Part shown: positions 32,075-39,784 of the stretch, in pieces
How positions within the stretch are numbered: the stretch's first letter is position 1
Layout: every line of letters begins with the position of its first letter
Origin: Bryobacterales bacterium
GTDB taxonomy: Bacteria; Acidobacteriota; Terriglobia; Bryobacterales; Bryobacteraceae
Length of the DNA: 41,752 nt
NCBI GenBank assembly: GCA_020846745.1
Contig: JADLDI010000135.1
Location: 1 to 41,752, forward strand
Direction of reading: 5' to 3'
The notes under the pieces: model-generated
The model's database searches: none
Told to the model about the DNA's origin: nothing
What the model saw: only the letters and a program-made list of their open reading frames with translations
Made by a program: the position numbers and the translations under genes

Positions 32075-32287
32075 TTGTCTGAGAAACTCCAGACCGTGAC
32101 GGTGATGCACGGTGTTGCGACCTGCCCTATTTGTGCGCGGTCGGTGCTCATCCGGCGCGAATCCGATCGGCTCGCCGCCGATCAGCGCTGCCCGCATTTC
32201 CGATACGCCGCCGAATATGAACGAATCCAGGGCGTATTTGCCGTCGTGAACGCCACACCTGCCGCGGCATTCCCACAACGCTCTTGA
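32075..32287 (+). CDS. Small 70-aa protein with Cys/His cluster (zinc-ribbon-like)
   Basis: This protein starts at TTG 32075, supported by a strong GGAGGAG at 32061-32067 with 7-nt spacing. It holds a C-P-I-C pair (residues 17-20) and a later C-P-H (about 39-41), a spacing that could form a small zinc site, but the second half is not a clean CxxC. No family was recognised. It lies 64 bp upstream of the DUF302 gene on the same strand. The ribosome-binding site and cysteine pattern are the main reasons for calling it real. Confidence 0.6.
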   Translation: MSEKLQTVTVMHGVATCPICARSVLIRRESDRLAADQRCPHFRYAAEYERIQGVFAVVNATPAAAFPQRS

Positions 32288-32351
32288 CGTTTCAGATTCG
32301 CGGCTCCTTTTCCCCCATTCAGGCGTAAACTCCTGTCTAGAGGAGGAAGTT

Positions 32352-32831
32352 ATGAGACGCTTTCTCGACAGGCGCATTGTCTGGGGTGTCGCCGGCCTTC
32401 TTGCCGGTATCGTCTTCACCCTGGCCGCCACGGTTCTAACGATTCGCTCAACAATCGTTCAGCAATACCGCAGCCCGTACGACTTCACCACCACCGTTGA
32501 AAAGGTGGTCAATTCCGCCAACCAGCACGGTTGGCGCGTCACCAGCCACGCCCTCGAACAGGAACCTTCCCAGGAAAAGCACGCCGATCACGTCCAGGTC
32601 ATCCATCTGTGCAATCCCAACCTGACGTGCGACCTGCTGGCTTTGGGCCGTAACCGTTGCGTTGCAATGATCCCGGAGACGGTCGTCGTTTACGAACAGA
32701 AGGGTGATGTCGAAGTCGCCCACGTCAACACCGGAGCGCTGGGCCGCTTTTTCCGCCGCGAAGCCGCCGGCTCCATGCGCGCCGTCCGCGCCGACGACCG
32801 TGAAATCCTCGGGTTCCTCGCCAAACGTTAA
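32352..32831 (+). CDS. DUF302 domain protein with N-terminal membrane anchor
   Basis: This 159-aa protein has a basic N-terminus (MRRFLDRR) and one transmembrane helix (about 10-32), followed by a DUF302 domain. The typical segment V-Q-V-I-H-L-C-N-P is followed by M-I-P-E-T-V-V-V-Y-E and V-E-V-A-H-V-N-T-G-A-L-G-R-F-F. DUF302 function is not established. Three Cys residues (in H-L-C-N-P, L-T-C-D and N-R-C-V) may be redox or metal-active. ATG 32352 has AGGAGG right upstream at 32341-32346. It converges with the histidine kinase gene. Confidence 0.88.
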   Translation: MRRFLDRRIVWGVAGLLAGIVFTLAATVLTIRSTIVQQYRSPYDFTTTVEKVVNSANQHGWRVTSHALEQEPSQEKHADHVQVIHLCNPNLTCDLLALGRNRCVAMIPETVVVYEQKGDVEVAHVNTGALGRFFRREAAGSMRAVRADDREILGFLAKR

Positions 32832-32873
32832 ACGGACGCCGGCACATAACCTGGTGGAACGGTACGGCGCCTT

Positions 32874-34001
32874 CTAAAGCGGAGATGCCGGGACCGTTAC
32901 GACGAACGTCGTTCCATCTTGAATTGTCGACTGAAACGTCACCGCTCCACTGAGGTACCGCTCCGTCAGTAGCTTCACGCTATATGTACCGATGCCACGG
33001 CCGCTCGCTGCCTTGGTCGAGAACGAACGCTTGAAAATTTGCGACTGCACGGCGTCCGGAATACTTCCGGGGTTGTGTACCTGAAACGTTGGAGTGGGCG
33101 TTGCCGTGAATGTCATGGTGACTGCCTGGCCTTCTCGAATCGCTTCCAGGCCATTCTTCACCAGGTTTCCCAGCACGCGCCCAAGCAGCGTGGCGTCACT
33201 GTGAACCATAGCGCCTTCGGGGCAATTGACTAGAATGTCCTTACCATGCGCAACTTCGTGACGGGATAGCCCACCAGCCAGGGTATGAAGCAGATTGCGA
33301 ACGTCGATGCTTACGAACTGCGGCGTCAGTTCGCCACGTTCCGCCGCCGCGAGATCACGCCCCGATTTGATCGCCTCCACCAGATCTTCACTGACCTCGG
33401 CAGCCAACCGGCGCAACGATTCAGCCTCGGTGCCGTCCGTTTCCGCAAGCAACTGCAGTAGACCATTCAAACCGCCCGCTGAATTGAGGAGGTCGTGATA
33501 GAAAAGCCGTTCCAGCACCATTCGGCGCTTCTCGTCGGAAACATCCCGCATTGACAGCAGGATGTACTGGTCATGCCCCGAAAGAGGCGCCGCCGTCACT
33601 CTTAGATCGAGAGAAGCCTCGCCGCCCTCAGCTTTTGTCAGGAATAGCGCGTCCCGCGCCTGCTTTTTGCGAGTCTCCGCCTGTGTCAGAATGGCGGTTA
33701 CCGCCCCGCATAGCCGGCATGCTTTCGCGGTGCCGCACCCGCCCGGACCATCACCCACATGAACACAGTTCAGCGCCTCACCCGGCCGTAAACCAATCAA
33801 TTGTTCCGGCGGATTCGGGGATAACTTGATCAGCTCAGAGTTGGCCATGACAATCTGACGCTGCAGGTTCAGGACTGCTGCTGCTTCTGGCATCCCCTCT
33901 AGCAGTTGACGGATGACTGGGTGCGATTCCAGTTCGTGGCGTTGTTCTTCAACCTCTTCGACTGAAGCGCGTTGCGCGGGCCCGAAATAAGTCGTGTCCA
34001 T
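32874..34001 (-). CDS. PAS-domain sensor histidine kinase with a four-cysteine cluster
   Basis: This 375-aa soluble kinase has a PAS-like sensor region (about 28-155) and a transmitter. The H-box is F-Y-H-D-L-L-N-S (His169), the N-box L-G-N-L-V-K-N-G-L-E-A-I (Asn283) and the G-box G-R-G-I-G-T-Y-S. No transmembrane segment is present. The sensor region holds Cys79, Cys89, Cys95 and Cys98 (C-X9-C-X5-C-X2-C), suggestive of an Fe-S cluster or zinc/thiol sensor; this is inference. It follows trxB by 43 bp on the same strand, in a run beginning with feoA-feoB, so sensing of iron or redox state is plausible. No response regulator is adjacent. Confidence 0.9.
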   Translation of the reverse strand: MDTTYFGPAQRASVEEVEEQRHELESHPVIRQLLEGMPEAAAVLNLQRQIVMANSELIKLSPNPPEQLIGLRPGEALNCVHVGDGPGGCGTAKACRLCGAVTAILTQAETRKKQARDALFLTKAEGGEASLDLRVTAAPLSGHDQYILLSMRDVSDEKRRMVLERLFYHDLLNSAGGLNGLLQLLAETDGTEAESLRRLAAEVSEDLVEAIKSGRDLAAAERGELTPQFVSIDVRNLLHTLAGGLSRHEVAHGKDILVNCPEGAMVHSDATLLGRVLGNLVKNGLEAIREGQAVTMTFTATPTPTFQVHNPGSIPDAVQSQIFKRSFSTKAASGRGIGTYSVKLLTERYLSGAVTFQSTIQDGTTFVVTVPASPL

Positions 34002-34044
34002 CTCCCTGCTTTTAGAATCGGCAGTTTACGTTCGGAGAATTATA

Positions 34045-34968
34045 TCAATGACCTTCCATTTCCAGAAAACGTTCCGCTTCAATGGCCGCCATACACCCGG
34101 CGCCCGAAGCCGTAATAGCCTGCCGGTAGGTCCGGTCCTGAACATCACCGGCATGGAACACGCCTTTGACGTTCGTTCGAGCCCCGCCGTGCGAAATGAT
34201 GTAGCCGTCCGGATCGAGATCGAGCTGGTTGCGGAAAATTTTGGTGTTCGGAATGTGGCCGATCGCGACGAAGAATCCATCAATCGCGCGTTCGAATACC
34301 TCACCAGTCTTTAGGTTCCGCAGTTTGACACCTGTGACGACCCCTTGCTTCACGTCGTAGATGTCGTCTACAACTGTGTTCACCACCATCTCGATCTTCG
34401 GATTCGCCTTCACGCGTTCCAGCATGATCTTCGAAGCCCGGAACTCCTCGCGGCGGTGAACCAGCATCACCTTCTGGCCGAAGCGCGTCAGGAAGTTCGC
34501 TTCTTCCATGGCGGAATCCCCGCCGCCGATCACCATGATCTGCTTGCCGCGATAGAAAAACCCATCGCAAGTTGCGCACGAACTCACACCGTGACCGATC
34601 AGCTTCTGTTCATTCTCGAGGCCCAGCCACCGCGCGGAAGCCCCACTGGCAACAATCAATGTGCGTGTTTCAATCCATTCACCGTCGACATTCAGACGGA
34701 ACGGCCGCTTGGAGAGATCCGCTTCGATCACGGAACCGTGCTGATACGCAGCACCAAAGTTCTGCGCCTGCTGTTTCATTCGTTCCACCAGCACGGGACC
34801 GTCGATTCCCTCTGGAAAACCCGGGAAGTTCTCAACCAGCGTAGTGAGCGACAACTGCCCGCCGGGTTCATGACCGCCAATCACGAGCGGCTTCAAGTTG
34901 GCACGAGCCGTATAGATTGCGGCAGTATTGCCGGCGCACCCCGAACCGATAATAACGACGTTATGCAT
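34045..34968 (-). CDS. trxB: Thioredoxin-disulfide reductase
   Basis: This 307-aa flavoprotein reduces oxidised thioredoxin with NADPH. The redox-active C-A-T-C is at 131-134, the NADPH motif G-G-G-D-S-A-M-E-E-A at 148-157, the NADP-phosphate contact H-R-R-E-E-F-R, and a C-terminal FAD segment G-V-F-H-A-G-D-V-Q-D. The N-terminal FAD glycine motif reads G-S-G-C-A-G, with Cys11 where most homologues have Pro. Length is normal. It lies 51 bp downstream of feoB and 43 bp upstream of the Cys-rich histidine kinase, all on the minus strand. Confidence 0.95.
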   Translation of the reverse strand: MHNVVIIGSGCAGNTAAIYTARANLKPLVIGGHEPGGQLSLTTLVENFPGFPEGIDGPVLVERMKQQAQNFGAAYQHGSVIEADLSKRPFRLNVDGEWIETRTLIVASGASARWLGLENEQKLIGHGVSSCATCDGFFYRGKQIMVIGGGDSAMEEANFLTRFGQKVMLVHRREEFRASKIMLERVKANPKIEMVVNTVVDDIYDVKQGVVTGVKLRNLKTGEVFERAIDGFFVAIGHIPNTKIFRNQLDLDPDGYIISHGGARTNVKGVFHAGDVQDRTYRQAITASGAGCMAAIEAERFLEMEGH

Positions 34969-35019
34969 ATGTAAGAAACCCTCAATCCTAGCACGCGAAG
35001 CGGTACGTGGAGGTCTGCT

Positions 35020-36909
35020 TTACAGCAGGGCCGTGACCAGCCGGTTCGCCAGAAAAGCGCAAACATAGGCCAGTCCCGACATATAAGCAAACTGCACGAT
35101 CGGCCATTTCCAGCCGCCCGTCTCCTTCCGCACGATCGCTACCGTCGACATACATTGCATAGCAAATGCAAAGAATACGAGCAATGCAACCGCGCCGCCC
35201 GGAGTGAGGTCGTGCTGAAGGGCCGCTTGTAAGCTACGTGAATCGCCTTCAGCAGATTCGATGCCGTAAATCGTTCCAAGGGTTCCAACGATCACTTCGC
35301 GGGCGGCCAGGCTGCTGATCAGTCCGATTCCTATTTTCCAGTTGAAGCCCAGAGGGGCAATCACAGGCTCGATGGTGCGGCCGATTGTGCCCGCCAGACT
35401 GTCGCGGATCTCCGGAGCCTTACCACCTATCGTAGGCACATGCGCCAGAACCCACAATACGATCGCCACGGCTAAGATCACGGTTCCAGCCCGGCGCAGG
35501 AATACCTTCGCACGGTCATACAGACGTAATCCGAGCGACTGCAACCTAGGCCACCGATAGGCCGGAAGTTCCAACACGAAAGGTGTCCGGTCACTCTTGA
35601 GAATCGACGACTTCAATACGCGTGCCGTGATCACTGCCGCCACAAAACCCAACACATACAAGCCGAGCATCGCGGCGGCGCGCGTGCCAAGCAACGGCCC
35701 GAGCAAGGCGCGCTCGGGAATAAACGCCGCGATCACCAGCGTATACACCGGCAGACGCGCTGAGCACGTCATAAAGGGTGCGATCAATATAGTTGCAATG
35801 CGGTCGCGTTTACTCTCAATCGTGCGGGTAGCCATGATGGCCGGCACTGCGCAGGCATACGCGGAAAGCAGGGGAATGAACGACTTACCCTGCAACCCTA
35901 CGCGTGCCATCGTGCGATCGGCAATCAGCGCCGCTCGCGCCAGGTAGCCGGAGTCTTCCAAAATTCCGATAAACAGGAACAGCACCAGAATCTGCGGCAA
36001 AAACACCAGCACGCCGCCCACGCCGCCCCACACGCCTTCCAGTAGAAGGTCTTTCCACATCGACTCGGGCAAATGCGTTCCCACCCATCTGCCCGAGGAG
36101 TTAATGATAGCCTCCATTCCGTCCATGATCGGCGGAGCCGCCGTGAAGATCGCCTGAAACACCAGTACAACGATCGTCAGAAAAATCAGCGGACCCCACA
36201 GGCGATTCAGAAACACGCTGTCCAGGCGGCGGCTCCACAACGGCGGCGCCGGCGCCCGATAAGCACCCTGCGAAACGTGTGTTGCCCACGCCCGGCATTT
36301 GGGCGGATTGTTTAACACGGGCAGTTCCACGGGCGCGGGTACCGCGAATTCGCCGTGCAGGAACTCGTGCACCGGGCCCATCCCGTGCCCGCGTGCCGCA
36401 CTCACCAGAACCACCGGCGCCCCGAGTTTTTTCGCGATCGCCTGCGTGTCAATACGCCCGCCACGGCGTTCCAGATCGTCGGCCATGTTCAGGATGACCA
36501 GTGTGGGAAGTCCCAGGCTGAGGATGGGGGCAGCCAGCATCAGGTGGCGTCCGAGATTGGTCGCATCGAGAATCAGCAGGACCGCATCCGGCTTTGGCGT
36601 TCCCGGCATGACGCCCGCCAGTACATCGCGCGTCACCTGCTCGTCTTCCGACCGTGGATCGAGGCTGTAGATGCCCGGCAGATCGATCAAATCGACTTCT
36701 TTACCGCGCGCAACCTGTAGTTTGCCCCAACGTTGTTCAACCGTCACGCCCGGGTAGTTTGCGACTTTTTGCCGCATTCCGGTCAGCCGGTTGAAAAGAG
36801 TGGATTTGCCGGCGTTAGGGGGGCCGACAATCGCAACTGTGTAGCGTTTAGCGGCCGCGGGCTGCAACTGGACAAGTGTCCCCGATGCGCCGGCGCCGCT
36901 GGCGACCAT
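35020..36909 (-). CDS. feoB: Ferrous iron transport protein B
   Basis: This 629-aa GTP-gated Fe2+ permease has an N-terminal G domain: G1 G-P-P-N-A-G-K-S-T at about 29-37, G2/switch N-Y-P-G-V-T-V-E, G3 D-L-P-G, and G4 N-M-A-D. The membrane domain with two Gate motifs follows (L-L-S-A-Y-A-C-A-V-P and S-L-A-A-R-E-V-I-V-G-T-L-G). It is somewhat shorter than E. coli FeoB (773 aa). It begins 2 bp after feoA ends, on the same strand, so translation is probably coupled. No FeoC gene is visible. Confidence 0.95.
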   Translation of the reverse strand: MVASGAGASGTLVQLQPAAAKRYTVAIVGPPNAGKSTLFNRLTGMRQKVANYPGVTVEQRWGKLQVARGKEVDLIDLPGIYSLDPRSEDEQVTRDVLAGVMPGTPKPDAVLLILDATNLGRHLMLAAPILSLGLPTLVILNMADDLERRGGRIDTQAIAKKLGAPVVLVSAARGHGMGPVHEFLHGEFAVPAPVELPVLNNPPKCRAWATHVSQGAYRAPAPPLWSRRLDSVFLNRLWGPLIFLTIVVLVFQAIFTAAPPIMDGMEAIINSSGRWVGTHLPESMWKDLLLEGVWGGVGGVLVFLPQILVLFLFIGILEDSGYLARAALIADRTMARVGLQGKSFIPLLSAYACAVPAIMATRTIESKRDRIATILIAPFMTCSARLPVYTLVIAAFIPERALLGPLLGTRAAAMLGLYVLGFVAAVITARVLKSSILKSDRTPFVLELPAYRWPRLQSLGLRLYDRAKVFLRRAGTVILAVAIVLWVLAHVPTIGGKAPEIRDSLAGTIGRTIEPVIAPLGFNWKIGIGLISSLAAREVIVGTLGTIYGIESAEGDSRSLQAALQHDLTPGGAVALLVFFAFAMQCMSTVAIVRKETGGWKWPIVQFAYMSGLAYVCAFLANRLVTALL

Positions 36910-36911
36910 GC

Positions 36912-37157
36912 CTACCGTTCCACCTGAATAAAGCGCGCGGTTTCCCCGCGCATAGCCACCTGTGAGCCATCCACTTCAAACACGCGCGGGTCGCCGCCCG
37001 GAGCGCTCGTGCCGGCCTTGACCCGATGGCCCGGCAGGAATCCCAATTCCATCAGCCGGCGGCTGATGTCGTCAGGCAGGTGGAACCCCGCGATTACGGC
37101 TTCTTCACCACGATGCAGATCCACCAGTGTGCGTCCCTTTTTGACACTCATTTGCAT
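36912..37157 (-). CDS. feoA: Ferrous iron transport protein A
   Basis: This 81-aa protein has the FeoA SH3-like fold: a start with T-L-V-D-L-H-R-G-E, the central R-R-L-M-E-L-G-F-L-P-G-H-R-V, and a final F-E-V-D-G-S-Q-V-A-M-R. FeoA is a cytosolic partner of FeoB needed for iron uptake. Start is ATG 37157; ATG 37151 is an alternative. A TTGACA-N17-GATACT promoter ends 9 nt upstream of 37157, so any leader would be only a few bases. No classical Fur box was recognised. Confidence 0.92.
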   Translation of the reverse strand: MQMSVKKGRTLVDLHRGEEAVIAGFHLPDDISRRLMELGFLPGHRVKAGTSAPGGDPRVFEVDGSQVAMRGETARFIQVER

Positions 37158-37166
37158 CTCGTTTCA

Positions 37167-37195
37167 AGTATCCTCCCGCCGGAGGCGTCTGTCAA
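37167..37195 (-). promoter_or_regulatory. Sigma70-type promoter of feoAB with an inverted repeat in its spacer
   Basis: On the minus strand a perfect TTGACA (37195-37190) is followed by 17 nt and GATACT (37172-37167). Nearly all of the spacer is taken up by CCTCC-CGCC-GGAGG (plus-strand 37172-37185), a 5-bp inverted repeat. MerR-family regulators bind dyads in promoter spacers (usually 19-20 nt), and a MerR-type gene is divergent from here. Confidence 0.65.
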
Positions 37196-37229
37196 TCCAC
37201 CTATGGTCCTGTCCACAACAGCCGCATGT

Positions 37230-37235
37230 TACAAT
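37230..37235 (+). promoter_or_regulatory. -10-like TACAAT, 6 nt before the GTG start of the MerR-TPR gene
   Basis: TACAAT is followed by CCATGC and GTG 37242, exactly the same TACAAT-N6-GTG geometry as at 5021-5035. No Shine-Dalgarno sequence is present. It supports GTG 37242 rather than ATG 37257 as the start. Confidence 0.5.
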
Positions 37236-37241
37236 CCATGC

Positions 37242-38168
37242 GTGCCGGTCTCGGCCATGAAGCAGGAGTTCAGGCGCGAGGAAGCACTGCGTTATCTCGG
37301 CATCACGCAGCGCACTTTGCGTGGATGGGAACGGCTTGGCCTCGTCGATCCCGCCCAGGAATACACTTTTGAGCAGGTTGTCGCCATGAGGGCCCTGGTA
37401 CGTCTGCACGAGGCGAAGCTCCCGGCCCGCAAAATCCAGGCGGCGCTCAAAGCTGTTCGCCGCACGCTCAGCGAGATAGAAAACCCCCTCACGGAACTAC
37501 GGCTCTACTCGGAAGGCGCCCGGATCCGTGTCCAGGTGGGGCCGCACCACATGGAACCCGAAAGCGGCCAGTTGCTACTCAACTTCGATCAGGCCGAACT
37601 CGAGCGGATGGTCGCCATGCCGAAGGCGAGCGGGCCGCAGGAGGACCAGCGCCGTTCGGCGAGACGCAAGCACGATGCCGAAGCCCACTTTCTTCGCGGC
37701 GTCGAACTCGAACAAACGGGCGCCCGGAGCGAAGAAGCCATCGCGGCTTACAAAAGGGCGATCGAACTGGACCCTGACATGGCTCCAGCCCATGTGAATC
37801 TCGGCACCATCTATTTCACGGCGCAGGACTGGTCTAAAGCCTCGTCCTGCTACAAGCGGGCGATCGAACTCAATCCGGAGTACGCCCTAGCGCATTTCAA
37901 TCTCGCCAATCTGTACGACGAGTTAGGTGAGCAGGAAAGCGCCGCCACGCACTACCAGTCTGCCCTCAAGCTGGACCCCAACTACGCCGACGCCCACTAC
38001 AATCTCGCCTTGTTGTACCAATCGTCCGGCCACGTCTTGAAAGCCGTGCGCCATTGGCGCACCTATCTCAAGCTGGACCCTAAGAGCAGTTGGGCGGCGA
38101 TCGCCAAACGCGAACTCGACAAACTCAGCTCGACCGTGCTGGTGACCTCGCCCGGCGCGAGGTCCTGA
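37242..38168 (+). CDS. MerR-type helix-turn-helix and TPR fusion protein
   Basis: This 308-aa protein (303 aa if started at ATG 37257) begins with a MerR-like winged helix: R-R-E-E-A-L-R-Y-L-G-I-T-Q-R-T-L-R-G-W-E-R-L-G-type positions, then a Y-T-F-E-Q-V segment and a following helix (to about residue 80). A linker of about 70 residues leads to at least three TPR units (A-I-E-L-D-P-D-M-A-P-A-H-V-N-L-G and repeats), about residues 145-290. The combination suggests a transcription regulator with a protein-binding sensor region. It lies 84 bp from the divergent feoA start; a role in feoAB control is inferred only. A longer frame to 37026 overlaps feoA and is unlikely. Confidence 0.87.
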   Translation: MPVSAMKQEFRREEALRYLGITQRTLRGWERLGLVDPAQEYTFEQVVAMRALVRLHEAKLPARKIQAALKAVRRTLSEIENPLTELRLYSEGARIRVQVGPHHMEPESGQLLLNFDQAELERMVAMPKASGPQEDQRRSARRKHDAEAHFLRGVELEQTGARSEEAIAAYKRAIELDPDMAPAHVNLGTIYFTAQDWSKASSCYKRAIELNPEYALAHFNLANLYDELGEQESAATHYQSALKLDPNYADAHYNLALLYQSSGHVLKAVRHWRTYLKLDPKSSWAAIAKRELDKLSSTVLVTSPGARS

Positions 38169-38175
38169 CGGGCAG

Positions 38176-39780
38176 TCAGGGCAGGAAAGCGACACTTTTC
38201 GATACAACCGACAGCGGTACCGCATAGATCTCCCCCACGCCTTTTGCCGCAGCCGATGGCGGCATCGCATCCGGAACACTCACGATTGCGAGTTGATAGT
38301 AGTACGACCCCGGAATGAGCGTGGCCGGAACGTTGGCCAGAACTGCCGGCGGGACCGTAAATGAAGTGGCACCCGCGAAGGGAACGCACAGGCAGAGGGT
38401 GGACGCTCCGTCGCCGGTATCTATGCCGAGGGCTAAAATGAACACCGACGAGTAGCCCCGCGGCGCCTTCCATTCGAGTGTGACCCCCTTGCGCCGATCC
38501 ACCGCATCAATGCGGTCTCGATTTGTCCACACAGGCTCTTGGGGGAATCTCCCGTTTATAGAGAACGAGCCGATATCCATGCCGCCCCGAGACTCAATCC
38601 GATACGGACCGGGCTTCCAGAAGCGCGGCGACGGCTTAATCGTCTTCACCGGCGGGTTGCCGCCCAAGGTGGCAAAGTAGTAGCGCTGATGCTTGGCATT
38701 CTTCGGGATCTCCCGGCCATTGAGCCAAATCGATGGGCCCGCGTCGCGAACGGCCACTTGGGGATATTCAAGGTTCAACTTCGGCCCGCGCGGGACCGTA
38801 AAGACGAAGTCGTCCACCTCCAAGCGCGAGGCGTTGTCGAGCGATTCGTCGTTGACCAGGGCCCCTAACAGGGTGTTCGCGGAAAACGATACACACTGCC
38901 CGGCGGGGGGCCAGATGAAATCGGGATGATCCGGCGGACCGAGGCGTACGCCGAAAGTCGCCAGAATGCTGTCATAGAACGTATCTCTGGCAGTCTTACC
39001 CTTGCCCTCGAGCCGGAGCGCGCTGCGCAGCAGCAGTACGAAGCCTAGTGGTTCCGGATTGGCTGCGGCTTTCACGAACCACGAGTCCGGCGGTACACAA
39101 GGCGATACCGGAAGCGGAAGGAAGTTGCTGGTGGGCGAGTTTGGCGCCGTCACCACCACGGGCAACGAGCATGCTCGCGGCGGCTTAGTGGGCACCTTGA
39201 AGGCGAACCGCTGCAAACCTGGCAGGCACGGCGGCAACGGTTGCATCGCAACGCGCTCCCCGGCTACCGTTAGTTCGGCCGCGACGCTCACGCCGGTCGC
39301 CCACAGAACCGCAGAGGCGCCCGGCGCCAGTGGCGCCGGCCGCGGAATCGCGTTGCGCCGGTCGAGGAAGGCGCGCGCCTGCTCGCACGAAAAGCTCTCG
39401 GCCCTTACCGCAAACAGACCCGGAGAATAGTCCACAACCTGGACCGGATGATCGACCGAACGTTGCCCGCGATAGGTCACCGCCAGCGTAGCGTCACCTG
39501 CCGACACGTCGACGGGAACGTACGCTGTGACATTCGTCTCCGACCGGAACTGAGGCTGTAAGGCATACTCGTGCCCTTGAGCCTTGATGCTGACCCGATC
39601 CAGTTCCAACCGCGGACCGAACAACGCGACCAACCCGCCCCGCGGCACGCCACCCGCGGCGAGCGATGCGGGCATCAGGCTCGCGGCATTCACGATTGCC
39701 CCCGGTGTGATCGCCGGAGGCGCTTGCTGAGACATCGCAACAGCACTCAGTAGGATGGCTACTCCAACGCGAACCCGCAC
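38176..39780 (-). CDS. Secreted protein with N-terminal TIGR03437-like domain
   Basis: This 534-aa protein has a signal peptide (about 1-18). A region resembling TIGR03437, the domain originally described from Solibacter, follows: P-G-A-I-V-N-A-A-S-L near residue 27, V-P-R-G-G-L-V-A-L-F-G, then T-N-V-T-A-Y-V-P-V-D-V-S-A-G and a beta-rich segment to about residue 235. The rest is beta-rich and unrecognised. Function is unknown. The start is GTG 39780, only 4 bp after the third Gfo/Idh/MocA gene, so they are probably co-transcribed. This family is a good lineage marker. Confidence 0.75.
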   Translation of the reverse strand: MRVRVGVAILLSAVAMSQQAPPAITPGAIVNAASLMPASLAAGGVPRGGLVALFGPRLELDRVSIKAQGHEYALQPQFRSETNVTAYVPVDVSAGDATLAVTYRGQRSVDHPVQVVDYSPGLFAVRAESFSCEQARAFLDRRNAIPRPAPLAPGASAVLWATGVSVAAELTVAGERVAMQPLPPCLPGLQRFAFKVPTKPPRACSLPVVVTAPNSPTSNFLPLPVSPCVPPDSWFVKAAANPEPLGFVLLLRSALRLEGKGKTARDTFYDSILATFGVRLGPPDHPDFIWPPAGQCVSFSANTLLGALVNDESLDNASRLEVDDFVFTVPRGPKLNLEYPQVAVRDAGPSIWLNGREIPKNAKHQRYYFATLGGNPPVKTIKPSPRFWKPGPYRIESRGGMDIGSFSINGRFPQEPVWTNRDRIDAVDRRKGVTLEWKAPRGYSSVFILALGIDTGDGASTLCLCVPFAGATSFTVPPAVLANVPATLIPGSYYYQLAIVSVPDAMPPSAAAKGVGEIYAVPLSVVSKSVAFLP

Positions 39781-39784
39781 TTGC

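Noticed and set aside
37167..37195. Fur box in the feoAB promoter
   Set aside because: No GATAATGATAATCATTATC-like sequence was found; only the GC-rich dyad is present.
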